From Noviherbaspirillum suwonense (GTDB lineage: Bacteria; Pseudomonadota; Gammaproteobacteria; Burkholderiales; Burkholderiaceae_D): a stretch of 64,000 nt of DNA. Position 1 is the stretch's first letter. Every line of letters begins with the position of its first letter. Positions 1-8,178 of the stretch are shown one piece after another. The stretch is taken from positions 1 through 64,000 of the forward strand of contig NZ_FXUL01000020.1 of the NCBI RefSeq assembly GCF_900182955.1. Reading direction: 5' to 3'. The notes below the pieces were generated by a model. That model worked only from the letters and a program-made list of their open reading frames with translations. It ran no database searches and was not told the origin of the DNA. The position numbers were made by a program, and so were the translations under genes.

Positions 1-66
1 CCGAAATCGGGAAGCGTCCGAAACTCGCTTCGCTCAGACAGCGGACGCTTCTTTATCCGATTTCGG
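1..66. repeat. Long interrupted hairpin at the window edge
   Basis: Two nested perfect inverted repeats are visible. CCGAAATCGG (1-10) pairs with CCGATTTCGG (57-66), and AAGCGTCCG (12-20) pairs with CGGACGCTT (42-50), with a 21-nt loop. There is no U-run after it. It may be the terminator of a gene outside the window or a dispersed palindromic element. The left edge of the window cuts off its context. Confidence 0.6.
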
Positions 67-117
67 CACCAGCGACGTGGCGTCATCAACGGGGACCCAC
101 TACAACAGCCACTGCCA

Positions 118-440
118 AGGCAACGGCAACGGCCACTTCAAAGGCAACGGCCACTTCAAAGGCAACGGCAACAGCAACTGTCGCTACGCGGAGCGGCAAC
201 GGCAACAGCAACTGTCGCTACGCGGAGCGGCAACGGCAACAGCAACTGTCGCTACGCGGAGCGGCAACTACAACAGCAACTGTCGCTACGCGGAGCGGCA
301 ACTACAACGGCAACTGTCGCTACGCGGAGCGGCAACTACAACGGCAACTGTCGCTACGCGTAACGGCAACAGCAACGGTCGCTGCGCGGAGCTAACTGCA
401 ACGGCAACGGTCGCTGCGCGGGCAACCGCATCTGCCGCTG
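118..440. repeat. 34-bp tandem repeat tract
   Basis: Six head-to-tail 34-bp units run from 161 to 364 (starts 161, 195, 229, 263, 297, 331). Each reads GGCAACGGCAACAGCAAC (or a TACAAC variant) followed by TGTCGCTACGCGGAGC. Degenerate, shortened units continue to about 440, and GGCAAC/CACTTCAAA microrepeats lie before it (118-160). The period is not a multiple of three, so any reading frame shifts at each unit. A frame is open through the tract only because the unit lacks stops, so I treat it as non-coding. It ends about 35 bp before a TATAAT box. Confidence 0.85.
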
Positions 441-475
441 CGCGGCCCCGCCCACATCGCCCAAAACCTTGCCGC

Positions 476-481
476 TATAAT
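476..481 (+). promoter_or_regulatory. Consensus -10 box before the FAH gene
   Basis: A perfect TATAAT lies 33 bp upstream of the chosen ATG at 515. The -35 region at the proper distance (CACATC, about 453-458) is poor. The predicted leader is about 27 nt and has no clear Shine-Dalgarno sequence. Confidence 0.45.
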
Positions 482-514
482 ACGAACCCGCATCCCCAAC
501 CCCCATCCACCCGC

Positions 515-1513
515 ATGAAGCTAGCCACCCTCAAAGACGGCAGCCGCGACGGCCAACTCGCCGTCGTCTCGCGCGACCTCAAGACCGCCGCCATCGCCGA
601 CGCCATCGCCCCGACGCTGCAACGCGTCCTCGACGACTGGCAATTCATGGCCCCCCAGCTGAACGAACTGTACGACCAGCTCAACGCCGGCCGCGCCCCC
701 CGCAGCATCGACTTCGACCCCCGCAACTGCATGGCGCCGCTGCCCCGCGCCTACCAGTGGGCCGACGGCTCCTCCTACGTCAACCACGTCGAACTGGTCC
801 GCCGCTCGCGCAATGCCGCGATGCCGGAATCGTTCTGGCGCGAGCCGCTGATGTACCAGGGCGGCTCGGATGACTTCATCGGTCCGACCGACGACATCGT
901 CGTGATGTCCGAAGAGTGGGGGATCGACTTCGAGGGCGAGGTCGCGGTGATCACCGACGATGTTCCGATGGGGTCGACGCCGGAGCAGGCTGCCGGCCAT
1001 ATCCGGCTGCTGATGCTGGTCAATGACGTCTCGCTGCGCAACCTGATCCCGGATGAGCTGGCCAAGGGCTTCGGCTTCCTGCAGGCCAAGCCGGCCACCA
1101 GTTTCTCGCCGGTCGCGGTGACGCCGGACGAGCTTGGCGCGGCCTGGCGGGAGGGCAGGGTGCATCTGCCGCTGCGCGCGGCCTGGAACAATACGCAGGT
1201 CGGCCAGCCGGATGCGGGCGTGGACATGGTGTTCAGCTTCCCGCAGCTCATCGCGCACCTGGTCAAGACCCGCAATGCCCGCGCCGGCAGCATCGTCGGT
1301 TCCGGCACCGTGTCGAACAAGGATGCGCGCCGGGGCTATACCTGCATCGCCGAAAAACGGGCGCTGGAGATGCTGGAAGGCGGCGCGCCGGCGACGGCCT
1401 TCATGCGCTTCGGCGACGCGATCCGCATCGAGATGCTCGATGCCAATGGCAAGTCGATCTTTGGCGCGATCGACCAGAAAGTGGCGGAGGGCGAATTGCC
1501 CGCCAGCCGCTGA
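515..1513 (+). CDS. Fumarylacetoacetate hydrolase (FAH) family protein
   Basis: This 332-residue protein has the fold of fumarylacetoacetase and 2-keto-4-pentenoate hydratase enzymes, which cleave or hydrate diketo acids with a divalent metal. The metal-site stretch DFEGEVAVITDD, NDVSLRNL and the C-terminal GSGTVSNKD segment are visible. An upstream in-frame extension to 77 exists but is made only of the 34-bp repeats, so I start at ATG 515 (MKLATLKDG), the usual N-terminus of this family in Burkholderiales. No strong ribosome site precedes it. A periplasmic amino-acid-type binding protein follows 52 nt downstream, perhaps in one transcript. The family fits aromatic or amino-acid catabolism, but the substrate cannot be read from the sequence. 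Confidence 0.85.
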   Translation: MKLATLKDGSRDGQLAVVSRDLKTAAIADAIAPTLQRVLDDWQFMAPQLNELYDQLNAGRAPRSIDFDPRNCMAPLPRAYQWADGSSYVNHVELVRRSRNAAMPESFWREPLMYQGGSDDFIGPTDDIVVMSEEWGIDFEGEVAVITDDVPMGSTPEQAAGHIRLLMLVNDVSLRNLIPDELAKGFGFLQAKPATSFSPVAVTPDELGAAWREGRVHLPLRAAWNNTQVGQPDAGVDMVFSFPQLIAHLVKTRNARAGSIVGSGTVSNKDARRGYTCIAEKRALEMLEGGAPATAFMRFGDAIRIEMLDANGKSIFGAIDQKVAEGELPASR

Positions 1514-1565
1514 CCCCACGTACGCAAACAACCCACAACGAACAACCAACAAGACAGGGAATCTC

Positions 1566-2732
1566 ATGCAATCCAAATTCTTCCGCTGGTTCGCCGGCAT
1601 GTCCTGCATCTCGGTCGCCGCGGTCGCGCCGTCCGCGTTCGCGCAGATCAAGGTCGGCGTCACCATTTCGACGACCGGGCCGGCCGCGGCCATCGGTGCG
1701 CCGACCCGCAATGCGATGCTGCTGTGGCCGAAGGAAGTGGCGGGGCAGAAGGTCGAGTACATCATCCTCGACGATGCGTCCGACACCACCAACGCGGTGC
1801 GCAACCTGCGCAAGCTGACCGCGGAGGAAAAGGTCGACATCATCGTCGGGCCGAACACCACGCCGAATGCGCTGGCGATGCTGGACCCGCTGGCCGAGTC
1901 GCAGACGCCGATGGTGGCGCTGGCGGCGTCTTCGTCCATCGTCGAGCCGCAGGACGCGCGCCGGGCGTGGGCTTTCAAGATGCCGCAGAACGACACGCAC
2001 ATGACCACCATCCTGACCCAGCACATGGCCGACAACGGCATCAGGACCGTTGCGTTCATCGGTTTCGCCGATGCCTACGGCGAAGGCTGGTGGCGCGAAT
2101 TTTCTAAGCTGGCCGAGCTGCGGAAGCTGAAGATCGTCGCCAACGAGCGCTTCGCCCGCACCGACACCAGCGTCACCGGCCAGGTGCTCAAGATCATGGC
2201 GGCGAAGCCGGACGCGGTGCTGGTCGCCGGCTCGGCCACGCCGGCGGTGCTGCCGCAGAAAACCCTGGTCGAGCGCGGCTACCAGGGCCGGATCTACCAG
2301 ACCCACGGCATCGGCACGCTGGAATTCCTGAAGGTCGGCGGCAAGGATGTCGAAGGCACGTTCTTCCCGACCGGGCCGGCCGTCGTCGCCAAGCAGCTGC
2401 CGGCGAACAATCCGGTCCGGAAAGTCGCGCTGGACTTCACGCAGCGCTATGAAGCGGCATACGGCGAAGGCACCGTCACCCAGTTCGCGGCCGATGCGTG
2501 GGGCGCGTGGATGCTGATCGCCAATGCGGTGCCGCAGGCGCTGAAGACCGCCAAGCCGGGAACCGTGGAATTCCGGACCGCGCTGCGCGCCGCGCTGGAA
2601 AACACCCGCGAGCTGACCGTGCCGCAGGGCGTCATCAACATGAATGCGCGCGACCATGTCGGCCTGGACCAGCGCTCGCGGGTCATGGGGCGGATACAGG
2701 GCAACCGCTTTACCTACGCCTACGGCGGCTGA
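1566..2732 (+). CDS. Branched-chain amino acid-type ABC transporter substrate-binding protein
   Basis: This is a 388-residue periplasmic binding protein of the LivJ/LivK (Peripla_BP_6) type. A Sec signal peptide covers about residues 1-23 and ends at PSAFAQ. The mature part starts IKVGVTISTTGPAAAIG, typical of the family, with the DDASDTTNAVRNLRKL and IVGPNTTPNA stretches of lobe 1. AGGGA precedes ATG 1566. No permease or ATPase genes accompany it, so it either serves a transporter encoded elsewhere or feeds the catabolic role of the FAH gene in front. The family binds branched-chain amino acids but also aromatic acids and amides, so the ligand is open. Confidence 0.88.
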   Translation: MQSKFFRWFAGMSCISVAAVAPSAFAQIKVGVTISTTGPAAAIGAPTRNAMLLWPKEVAGQKVEYIILDDASDTTNAVRNLRKLTAEEKVDIIVGPNTTPNALAMLDPLAESQTPMVALAASSSIVEPQDARRAWAFKMPQNDTHMTTILTQHMADNGIRTVAFIGFADAYGEGWWREFSKLAELRKLKIVANERFARTDTSVTGQVLKIMAAKPDAVLVAGSATPAVLPQKTLVERGYQGRIYQTHGIGTLEFLKVGGKDVEGTFFPTGPAVVAKQLPANNPVRKVALDFTQRYEAAYGEGTVTQFAADAWGAWMLIANAVPQALKTAKPGTVEFRTALRAALENTRELTVPQGVINMNARDHVGLDQRSRVMGRIQGNRFTYAYGG

Positions 2733-2855
2733 GCCTGCCCCGGGCGGCGCCGGCCTGCATTTGACCGGCATCGTTATTTGCACTTGTTTTTCGGACAACC
2801 TCCTGGACGGATTCTAGAATCTAGTGTTTCAGAAAAGCCGCTTCAGGAGGCTGTT

Positions 2856-3104
2856 ATGGCAACCGAACAAATTGGCGATTATGAAATCGAATACTCCGGG
2901 GTGCATGTCCCGGAGTCCGACGGCTGGGCCGCCTGGGTGGAGATCTTCGGCCCGTCGCCCAACCCGATGCACCGCCAGCCGGTCTTCCCTTCGCAGCATG
3001 TGGCGGTCGAGACCAGCTTCGGCACCGAGCAGGAAGCGGAGCAGGCGGCGCGGCAGATCGCGGTCGACATGGTGGAGCAGCGCCATCGGAAATCGACGGC
3101 CTGA
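2856..3104 (+). CDS. Small hypothetical protein (82 aa)
   Basis: This soluble 82-residue protein begins MATEQIGDYEIEYSGVHVPE. AGGAGG stands 7 nt before ATG 2856, a very strong start signal. It has no signal peptide or membrane segment. The second half is charged and probably helical (TEQEAEQAARQIAVDMVEQR). A 12-bp palindrome (GATTCTAGAATC, 2810-2821) lies 35 bp upstream. I do not recognise the family. Confidence 0.7.
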   Translation: MATEQIGDYEIEYSGVHVPESDGWAAWVEIFGPSPNPMHRQPVFPSQHVAVETSFGTEQEAEQAARQIAVDMVEQRHRKSTA

Positions 3105-3187
3105 CTTCGTTGCAATTTTTAACATATTTCCCATGAACTCTTGCGCACTGCAGCAATCCGACCCTACTTGCGCAAGGGGAGAACGAA

Positions 3188-3409
3188 ATGACCATGTGTT
3201 CAGCATGCAACGCGCTGCAGCACGGCGGCCGTGAACATGCAGGCTTGATGAGCAAGGGTCGTCGGGGCCTGCAGACGACTGCGCGCGTCCGGATGAGCGG
3301 CGGCGAATACTTCGTTTGCCGGCTGTGCGGCGCGGAATGGTGTCGCGACAACGGCATGCATCCTGTGCCCAGGAAGAAGTCCGGCTGGGCGAAGATGTCC
3401 TTGCGGTGA
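3188..3409 (+). CDS. Small zinc-ribbon-like protein (73 aa)
   Basis: This 73-residue basic protein has two cysteine pairs, CSAC near residue 4 and CRLC near residue 45, plus a further Cys in GAEWC. The arrangement suggests a zinc ribbon, though zinc binding is inference. AAGGGGAGAAC before ATG 3188 is a good ribosome site. Its two CxxC motifs and high Arg/Lys content would fit a nucleic-acid- or protein-binding role. It is not a family I can name. Confidence 0.6.
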   Translation: MTMCSACNALQHGGREHAGLMSKGRRGLQTTARVRMSGGEYFVCRLCGAEWCRDNGMHPVPRKKSGWAKMSLR

Positions 3410-3541
3410 GGCCGGGGGCTGCAGCGGGCGGCGATGCGCGGGCCGCATGTCGCCGCGGCCCCGCGCTTGACCCAGGCCCGGCCGGAGGCGGTGTTAACGT
3501 TAACGCACCGCGGCAGCCCGCAGAGGGCGGATTGGCGGCCG

Positions 3542-3937
3542 CTACCGGATGCGCGACTTTTCCAGCGCCATCGCCCGCCGCCGCAGCGCATGCATCGACA
3601 GCGCCCCGGCCAGCGCGGCGCAGCCGTCGATCAGCACGTCGCTGAGCCGCGCTTCCCGGAACGGCAGGAAATACTGGTGGAATTCGTCGCCGGCGCCGGC
3701 CAGCACGGTCAGCGCCACCGCGGCCGCGATGCCGGGCCGGCGCAGGGACAGCCAGGCCAGGCAGCACCATCCCGAATAGAACACCAGGTGATAGACCTTG
3801 CTGAAATCGGCGCGGCCCGGCAAATGGTCGACCGTGGACTGGTGCCCGCCCATCCAGAGCAGGAGCAGGTACAGCGTGAGCGCGGCGGCGATATAGAAGG
3901 AACGCGGGATGCGCGTGAGCAGTGAATAGAGGGGCAT
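3542..3937 (-). CDS. VanZ-like membrane protein
   Basis: This 131-residue membrane protein has about four hydrophobic helices. The VanZ-family signature AGAGDEFHQYFLPFREARLSD and the following D-x3-D-G pattern near residues 80-105 are clear. The family is named after a protein tied to teicoplanin resistance, but most Gram-negative members have no known role. ATG 3937 (MPLYSLLTR) is chosen over an upstream in-frame start at 3997 because the added 20 residues are not family-like. It is divergent from the SurE gene. Confidence 0.75.
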   Translation of the reverse strand: MPLYSLLTRIPRSFYIAAALTLYLLLLWMGGHQSTVDHLPGRADFSKVYHLVFYSGWCCLAWLSLRRPGIAAAVALTVLAGAGDEFHQYFLPFREARLSDVLIDGCAALAGALSMHALRRRAMALEKSRIR

Positions 3938-4089
3938 GACGGGACCGGGGCGGCGGGACAAGTGCGGATTTTGCGGCCAGTTGCCCGGAATGCGCAAGGT
4001 GCGCGCCGCCGCATCGACTTACACTTTTCCTGTTTCCAGCGGCCGGCGGCCGGCGCTATCCCTGCAACGACACCTACGAGGCACGCATA

Positions 4090-4908
4090 TTGTCTTCCCC
4101 AGTACATCCCTTGCCCAATTCCGGCGGCCCGGGCGGCCGCATTGTCAGCCGCGTTCTGCTGACCAACGACGACGGCATCGACGCGCCCGGCCTGGCGGTG
4201 CTGGAACAGGTGGCAGCCAGCCTCGCAGATGAAGTGTGGGTGGTCGCGCCAGAGCATGACCAGAGCGGCACCTCGCACTCGATCAGCCTGCACCAGCCGC
4301 TGCGCTACAGCCGCCACGGCGAACGCCGCTTCGGCATTTCCGGCACGCCGGGCGACTGCGTGGTGATGGCGGTGCGGCACCTGATGCGCGACGGGCTGCC
4401 CGACCTGATCCTGTCCGGCGTGAACCGGGGCGCGAACCTGGGCGTGGAAACGGTGTTTTCCGGGACGGTCGGCGCGGCCATGACCGGCATGCTGTTCGGC
4501 ATTCCGTCGATCGCGCTGAGCCAGACCTTCTCGGACGCGGCGGCGGTGCGCTGGGATACGGCGCGCCAGCTGGCGCCCGACATCATCCGCAGGCTGCTTG
4601 CGGCCGGCTGGGACGCCCATGCCTGCCTGAACGTGAATTTCCCCAACGTGGCGCCGGCCGAAGCCGGGCCGCTGATGCTGACCCGGCAGGGCGCGGGCCT
4701 GGTCAAGAGCATCAATGTCGTGCCGCGCACCGATCCGCGCGGGCTGACCTACCACTGGCTGCAGTTTTACCGCGAAGCCGTGGAAAACGCTCCGGACACC
4801 GAAACCGCGGTGGTGCAGGCAGGCGGCGTGGCCGTGACGCCGCTGCGCTTCGAGCGCACCAACGAGGATGCGCTGGCGCACCTGAGGGACAGCCTGGCCC
4901 GGCAGTGA
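4090..4908 (+). CDS. surE: 5'/3'-nucleotidase SurE
   Basis: This 272-residue protein belongs to the SurE family of metal-dependent acid phosphatases acting on nucleoside 5'- and 3'-monophosphates. The metal-binding VLLTNDDGIDAPGL stretch lies near residues 22-35, with APEHDQSGTSHSI, SGTPGDCV and LSGVNRGANLG further on. There is no ATG before the motif. I use TTG 4090, which has GAGG 8 nt upstream; TTG 4111 is an alternative. The usual proteobacterial neighbours (pcm, nlpD, rpoS) are absent, so this may be a second, stand-alone copy. Confidence 0.88.
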   Translation: MSSPVHPLPNSGGPGGRIVSRVLLTNDDGIDAPGLAVLEQVAASLADEVWVVAPEHDQSGTSHSISLHQPLRYSRHGERRFGISGTPGDCVVMAVRHLMRDGLPDLILSGVNRGANLGVETVFSGTVGAAMTGMLFGIPSIALSQTFSDAAAVRWDTARQLAPDIIRRLLAAGWDAHACLNVNFPNVAPAEAGPLMLTRQGAGLVKSINVVPRTDPRGLTYHWLQFYREAVENAPDTETAVVQAGGVAVTPLRFERTNEDALAHLRDSLARQ

Positions 4909-4916
4909 TTTCCGGC

Positions 4917-4975
4917 GGCGCGGGTGCGTCGACACCGACCGGCTTCGCAGCGGGCCGCCGACCGGGACCCGCGCC
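4917..4975. terminator. Hairpin between convergent surE and phaZ
   Basis: GGCGCGGGT (4917-4925) pairs perfectly with ACCCGCGCC (4967-4975). It occupies the gap between two convergent genes, where a bidirectional terminator is expected. No U-run is present on either strand. Confidence 0.4.
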
Positions 4976-4981
4976 CGCCCG

Positions 4982-6286
4982 TTAGGCCCGCCGGACCCGG
5001 CGGCGCACGGCCGGCGAGTCGCCTGCCGCATCCACCATCAGCGTCTTCATGACCTCGGGCAGCACCTGCGTGCGCCATGATTCCCCGGAAAACACGTCCC
5101 GGTGCCCGGCGCCGTCGACCGCGACATGGCGCTTGCAGGCGTCGTCGATGCCGCTGCAGAGCGCATGGGCGGCCGCCGTCTGGCCCGCGCCGCAGATCTC
5201 GTCCTCGGCGCCTTCGACGGTCAGCAGCGCAATGCCGCGGACGGCTTCCGGCCGCACCGGGCGGCCGCGGTGCCGGAGCTTGCCGCGCGCCAACGCGCAC
5301 TGCTGGAACACGTCGCGCAGGTTGTCGAGGTAAAACTCGGCGGCCAGGTCCAGCACCGGCTGCTGCGGCGGCATCGCGCTGCCCATTTCCATCATGGCCT
5401 GCAGGTAGCGCGACGGGTCGAACATGCTGGACGACAGCGCCGCCAGCCGCCGGCGGTATTCCATGCCGGCGGCGCTGATGAGCTGCATCGCGCCGCCGTA
5501 GACGCGGCGTCCGGCGCCGGCCGCGCCGGCTGGCACCGTGCTGATCAGGTGCTGTTCGAACCAGGACAGCGACGCGCCGGTCGCATAGTCGTTGACCGGG
5601 CTGGGGCTGACGGCGGCGTCGACCGGCCCGGCCATCATGACCAGGCTGACCGGCTGCGCCGGGTGCTGGTCCTCGGCCAGCAGCGACAGCGCCGCCAGGG
5701 TCGGCACGCAGGACTGGCAGATTGCCATCAGGTGCGCGCCGGGTCCGACATGGACGATGAAGCGCAGCAGGTAATCGATATAGTCGTCCAGCCCGAAACC
5801 GCCCTCGGACAGCGGCACGTCCCGCGCATCGCGCCAGTCGGTCACGTAGACATCGAATTCCGGCAGCAGGCCGGCCACGGTTTCACGCAGCTGCGCCGAC
5901 CCGTGTCCGGCCATCGGCGCGACCAGCAGCACCCGGTTCCGGCGATGTCCGGGCATGCCGAAGCGCAGCAGCCGGCCGAACGGCGCGTCCAGCGCCACTT
6001 CCTCGCGGACCGCGCCGGACTGGCCGAGCTGCATGCCATCGAGTCCGAATGTTTCGCGGGGCAGCCGCATCCGGTCGCCCAGGGTGGCCTCGAGCGTCAG
6101 CGCAAGTTCGCGCATGCCGGGCGGGTGGGTCGTCCAGCCTGGCATCGTGGAAAGATCGGGACCGGTCATCTGAAGCTCCTGCAGGTGATACGCCACCATG
6201 CCGGGAACGGCGCGGGCGGGCGGCGCGGAAGAAATGGCGGACAGCGCCGCAATCTGGCTGGCAGCCCGTTGAATCCAGTTTGGCAT
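4982..6286 (-). CDS. phaZ: Intracellular polyhydroxybutyrate depolymerase
   Basis: This protein of up to 434 residues is of the PhaZ (intracellular PHB depolymerase) family. These enzymes mobilise storage polyester granules using a Cys-Asp-His triad in an alpha/beta-hydrolase fold. The nucleophile region reads HLMAICQSCVPTLAAL, with Cys where lipases have Ser. The family C-terminal histidine fits AVDGAGHRDVFSG. The first ATG (6286) lacks a ribosome site. The family N-terminus more closely matches MVAYHLQELQM, so translation may really start at ATG 6199 (405 residues). A DUF3455 lipoprotein gene is divergent from it. Confidence 0.85.
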   Translation of the reverse strand: MPNWIQRAASQIAALSAISSAPPARAVPGMVAYHLQELQMTGPDLSTMPGWTTHPPGMRELALTLEATLGDRMRLPRETFGLDGMQLGQSGAVREEVALDAPFGRLLRFGMPGHRRNRVLLVAPMAGHGSAQLRETVAGLLPEFDVYVTDWRDARDVPLSEGGFGLDDYIDYLLRFIVHVGPGAHLMAICQSCVPTLAALSLLAEDQHPAQPVSLVMMAGPVDAAVSPSPVNDYATGASLSWFEQHLISTVPAGAAGAGRRVYGGAMQLISAAGMEYRRRLAALSSSMFDPSRYLQAMMEMGSAMPPQQPVLDLAAEFYLDNLRDVFQQCALARGKLRHRGRPVRPEAVRGIALLTVEGAEDEICGAGQTAAAHALCSGIDDACKRHVAVDGAGHRDVFSGESWRTQVLPEVMKTLMVDAAGDSPAVRRRVRRA

Positions 6287-6344
6287 GGCGAACGTACAAG
6301 AGTTGCACCACCCCCTCGATTTTTAACGACATCACGGAGAAACC

Positions 6345-6893
6345 ATGAAACTTCTGACCACCGCAGCCGCCGCAGGCGCCCTGGCAATGACCCTGGCCGC
6401 TTGTTCGACCCCAGGAACGATGAGCGCAATGAAAACCCCGGACGCGCCTGCCGCCGTCACGGTGCCGGCCGGCCACAAGGCGGTGATGATGACGACCGGC
6501 ATGGGCGACCTGACCTACGAATGCCGCGCCAAGGCTGGCGCTGCCGACGCATGGGAATGGGTATTCACCGGCCCCAACGCGATGCTGTACGACATGAACA
6601 AGAAGATGGTGGGCAAATATTACGGCGGCCCGACCTGGGAATCGGCCGATGGCAGCAAGGTCGGCGGCAAGCAGCTCGCAGTGGCGCCTTCGCCCAATGC
6701 CGGCGCGATCCCGCTGCAGCTGGTGCAGGCCAGTCCCGCGATGGGCAATGGCGCGATGACGGGCGTGAGCTATATCCAGCGCCTCAACACCGTGGGCGGC
6801 GTCGCGCCGAGCGACGCTTGCGGAGCGACCTCGGCCGGCACGAAAAAGACGGTCAAGTACCAGGCGGACTACGTGTTCTACAAGCCGGCCTGA
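6345..6893 (+). CDS. DUF3455 lipoprotein
   Basis: This is a 182-residue predicted lipoprotein. The signal peptide ends in the lipobox LAAC (Cys 20), so it should be lipidated and held in the outer or inner membrane. The body (TYECRAKAGAADAWEWVFTG, then YYGGPTWESADGSKVGGK) matches my knowledge of the DUF3455 family, whose role is unknown. CACGGAGAAACC precedes ATG 6345. Two short GC hairpins follow the stop. Confidence 0.8.
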   Translation: MKLLTTAAAAGALAMTLAACSTPGTMSAMKTPDAPAAVTVPAGHKAVMMTTGMGDLTYECRAKAGAADAWEWVFTGPNAMLYDMNKKMVGKYYGGPTWESADGSKVGGKQLAVAPSPNAGAIPLQLVQASPAMGNGAMTGVSYIQRLNTVGGVAPSDACGATSAGTKKTVKYQADYVFYKPA

Positions 6894-6932
6894 CCTCGTT
6901 GGCGCCGCGCCGGCTTTCATGCCGGCAACCTG

Positions 6933-6951
6933 AGCCGGCTTCGGGCCGGCT
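6933..6951. terminator. GC hairpin between convergent genes
   Basis: AGCCGGC (6933-6939) pairs with GCCGGCT (6945-6951) around a TTCGG loop. It lies after the DUF3455 gene and before the end of the convergent DUF1488 gene. A weaker GCCGGC/GCCGGC pair lies just before it. The following DNA carries a near-perfect direct repeat GTGCTATTTRATGG. Confidence 0.45.
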
Positions 6952-6978
6952 TAGTGCTATTTGATGGCTTTGTGCTAT

Positions 6979-7233
6979 TTAATGGAAGGTGTCGGGATTG
7001 AGCAGCAGCGGCGTGCCGCCGACGCGCGCATGGACCATGCGGCGCGCCACGCCGGTGATCGCCGGCTCCATTGCGCGGAAAGCGGCTTCGGGCGTGCCGT
7101 CGAAGCCCTTGCGGTCGGCCAGCTTTTGCAGCGCTTCGTTCGAGATGAAGCAGTCGCGCTTGATGTAGTCGACTTGCACGGTGAAGGTGATGCCGGTGCT
7201 GCTGACGGTTGCCGGGAGGGGGCTGGTAGCCAT
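6979..7233 (-). CDS. DUF1488-like small protein
   Basis: This 84-residue soluble protein has the pattern ISNEALQKL followed by a helix and the ending VARRMVHARVGGTPLLLNP. That resembles the DUF1488 family (small proteins with an EAL-containing N-terminal strand-helix). ATG 7233 is preceded by AGGAA. Longer in-frame upstream starts exist (to 7596) but the extra sequence is low-complexity Arg/Pro-rich and lacks a start signal. The function is unknown. Confidence 0.65.
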   Translation of the reverse strand: MATSPLPATVSSTGITFTVQVDYIKRDCFISNEALQKLADRKGFDGTPEAAFRAMEPAITGVARRMVHARVGGTPLLLNPDTFH

Positions 7234-7443
7234 AGTGGGGTTCCTGAAAAGGGGGTAGGCTCGAAAGCGAGGTGCGATATTGCGCCTATAACCGGGCCGG
7301 CGCAAATGAAATCGCCGGAACCGGGCAGGTCGATACGCACAAGCCGCCGCCGTTCGGCGCCGGTCGCGGCGACGGCAAGCCTTATACTCCGGGCAAACGC
7401 AGTTATTGCCGCTGCGCCGCATGCTCCATTTTCCGGGCGCTCC

Positions 7444-8178
7444 ATGATCGAACCGATACTCCTCGCCGCCATCCGCATTTTTACCTTTCAGCAGGACCGC
7501 TGGCTGACCAACGCCAGCGGTTTCCTGTTCGAGCGCGACGGCAGGCTGTTCCTCGTCACGAGCCGGCACGTGGTCTTCGACGAGCCCAGCGGTCACTTTC
7601 CGGACCGGCTGCAGATCGAGCTACACACCGATGCGCAGAACCTCGCCGAATCCACCGGCTATTCGATTCCGCTGTACCGCGACGGCCGCAGCATCTGGCG
7701 CCAGGGAATGGACGCCGCCGGCGCGATCGACGTGGCGGTGGTGGAAATCGTCCGGGCGGCGCTGCCGCGCGGCGTCGTCTACCGCGCATTCACGCCGGCC
7801 CACCTGCTGGGCCGTTTCGACGAGGTGGAAGTCGGCTGCAACCTGCTGGTCGTCGGCTTTCCGCTCGGCTTCCACGATACGCTGCACCATCTGCCGGTTG
7901 CGCGCCACGCGATCATCGCTTCCGCCTTCGGCTTGCGTTTCCAGGGAGAAGGCTATTTCCTGACCGATGCCCGCACGCATCGCGGCACCAGCGGCGCGCC
8001 GGTGGTGCTGCGCCTGCAGAATCCGGAAGCCGGGCTTGCCGACCTGCCGTGGCGGCTGCTGGGCGTGCACTCGGCCCGGCTCGATGTCGGCACGCGCGAC
8101 CTGGGGCTGGACGAGGCGCTGGGGCTCAATTGCGCGTGGTATGCCGATATATTAATGACACTCACGGCCCCAATGTGA
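7444..8178 (+). CDS. Trypsin-like serine protease
   Basis: This 244-residue protein has a readable chymotrypsin-fold triad: His 42 in VTSRHVVF, Asp 96 in GAIDVAVVE, and Ser 183 in HRGTSGAPVV. It has no obvious signal peptide and no PDZ domain, so it differs from DegP/HtrA proteins and is probably cytoplasmic or exported by an unusual route. ATG 7444 is chosen because the ORF upstream (to 6961) is antisense to the DUF1488 gene. The substrate is unknown. Confidence 0.8.
   Translation: MIEPILLAAIRIFTFQQDRWLTNASGFLFERDGRLFLVTSRHVVFDEPSGHFPDRLQIELHTDAQNLAESTGYSIPLYRDGRSIWRQGMDAAGAIDVAVVEIVRAALPRGVVYRAFTPAHLLGRFDEVEVGCNLLVVGFPLGFHDTLHHLPVARHAIIASAFGLRFQGEGYFLTDARTHRGTSGAPVVLRLQNPEAGLADLPWRLLGVHSARLDVGTRDLGLDEALGLNCAWYADILMTLTAPM

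Noticed and set aside
161-364. CRISPR array
   Set aside because: Units are directly abutting with no unique spacers and no cas genes are present.
77-514. In-frame N-terminal extension of the FAH protein
   Set aside because: It is made of 34-bp tandem repeats whose period breaks any frame, has no protein-like composition and no start signal. The family N-terminus is at 515.
521-2059. Long minus-strand ORF
   Set aside because: Antisense shadow of the FAH and binding-protein genes, caused by high GC. No family features.
3493-3504. Palindrome GTTAACGTTAAC as an operator
   Set aside because: It is perfectly symmetric but lies between the 3' ends of two convergent genes, not near a promoter.
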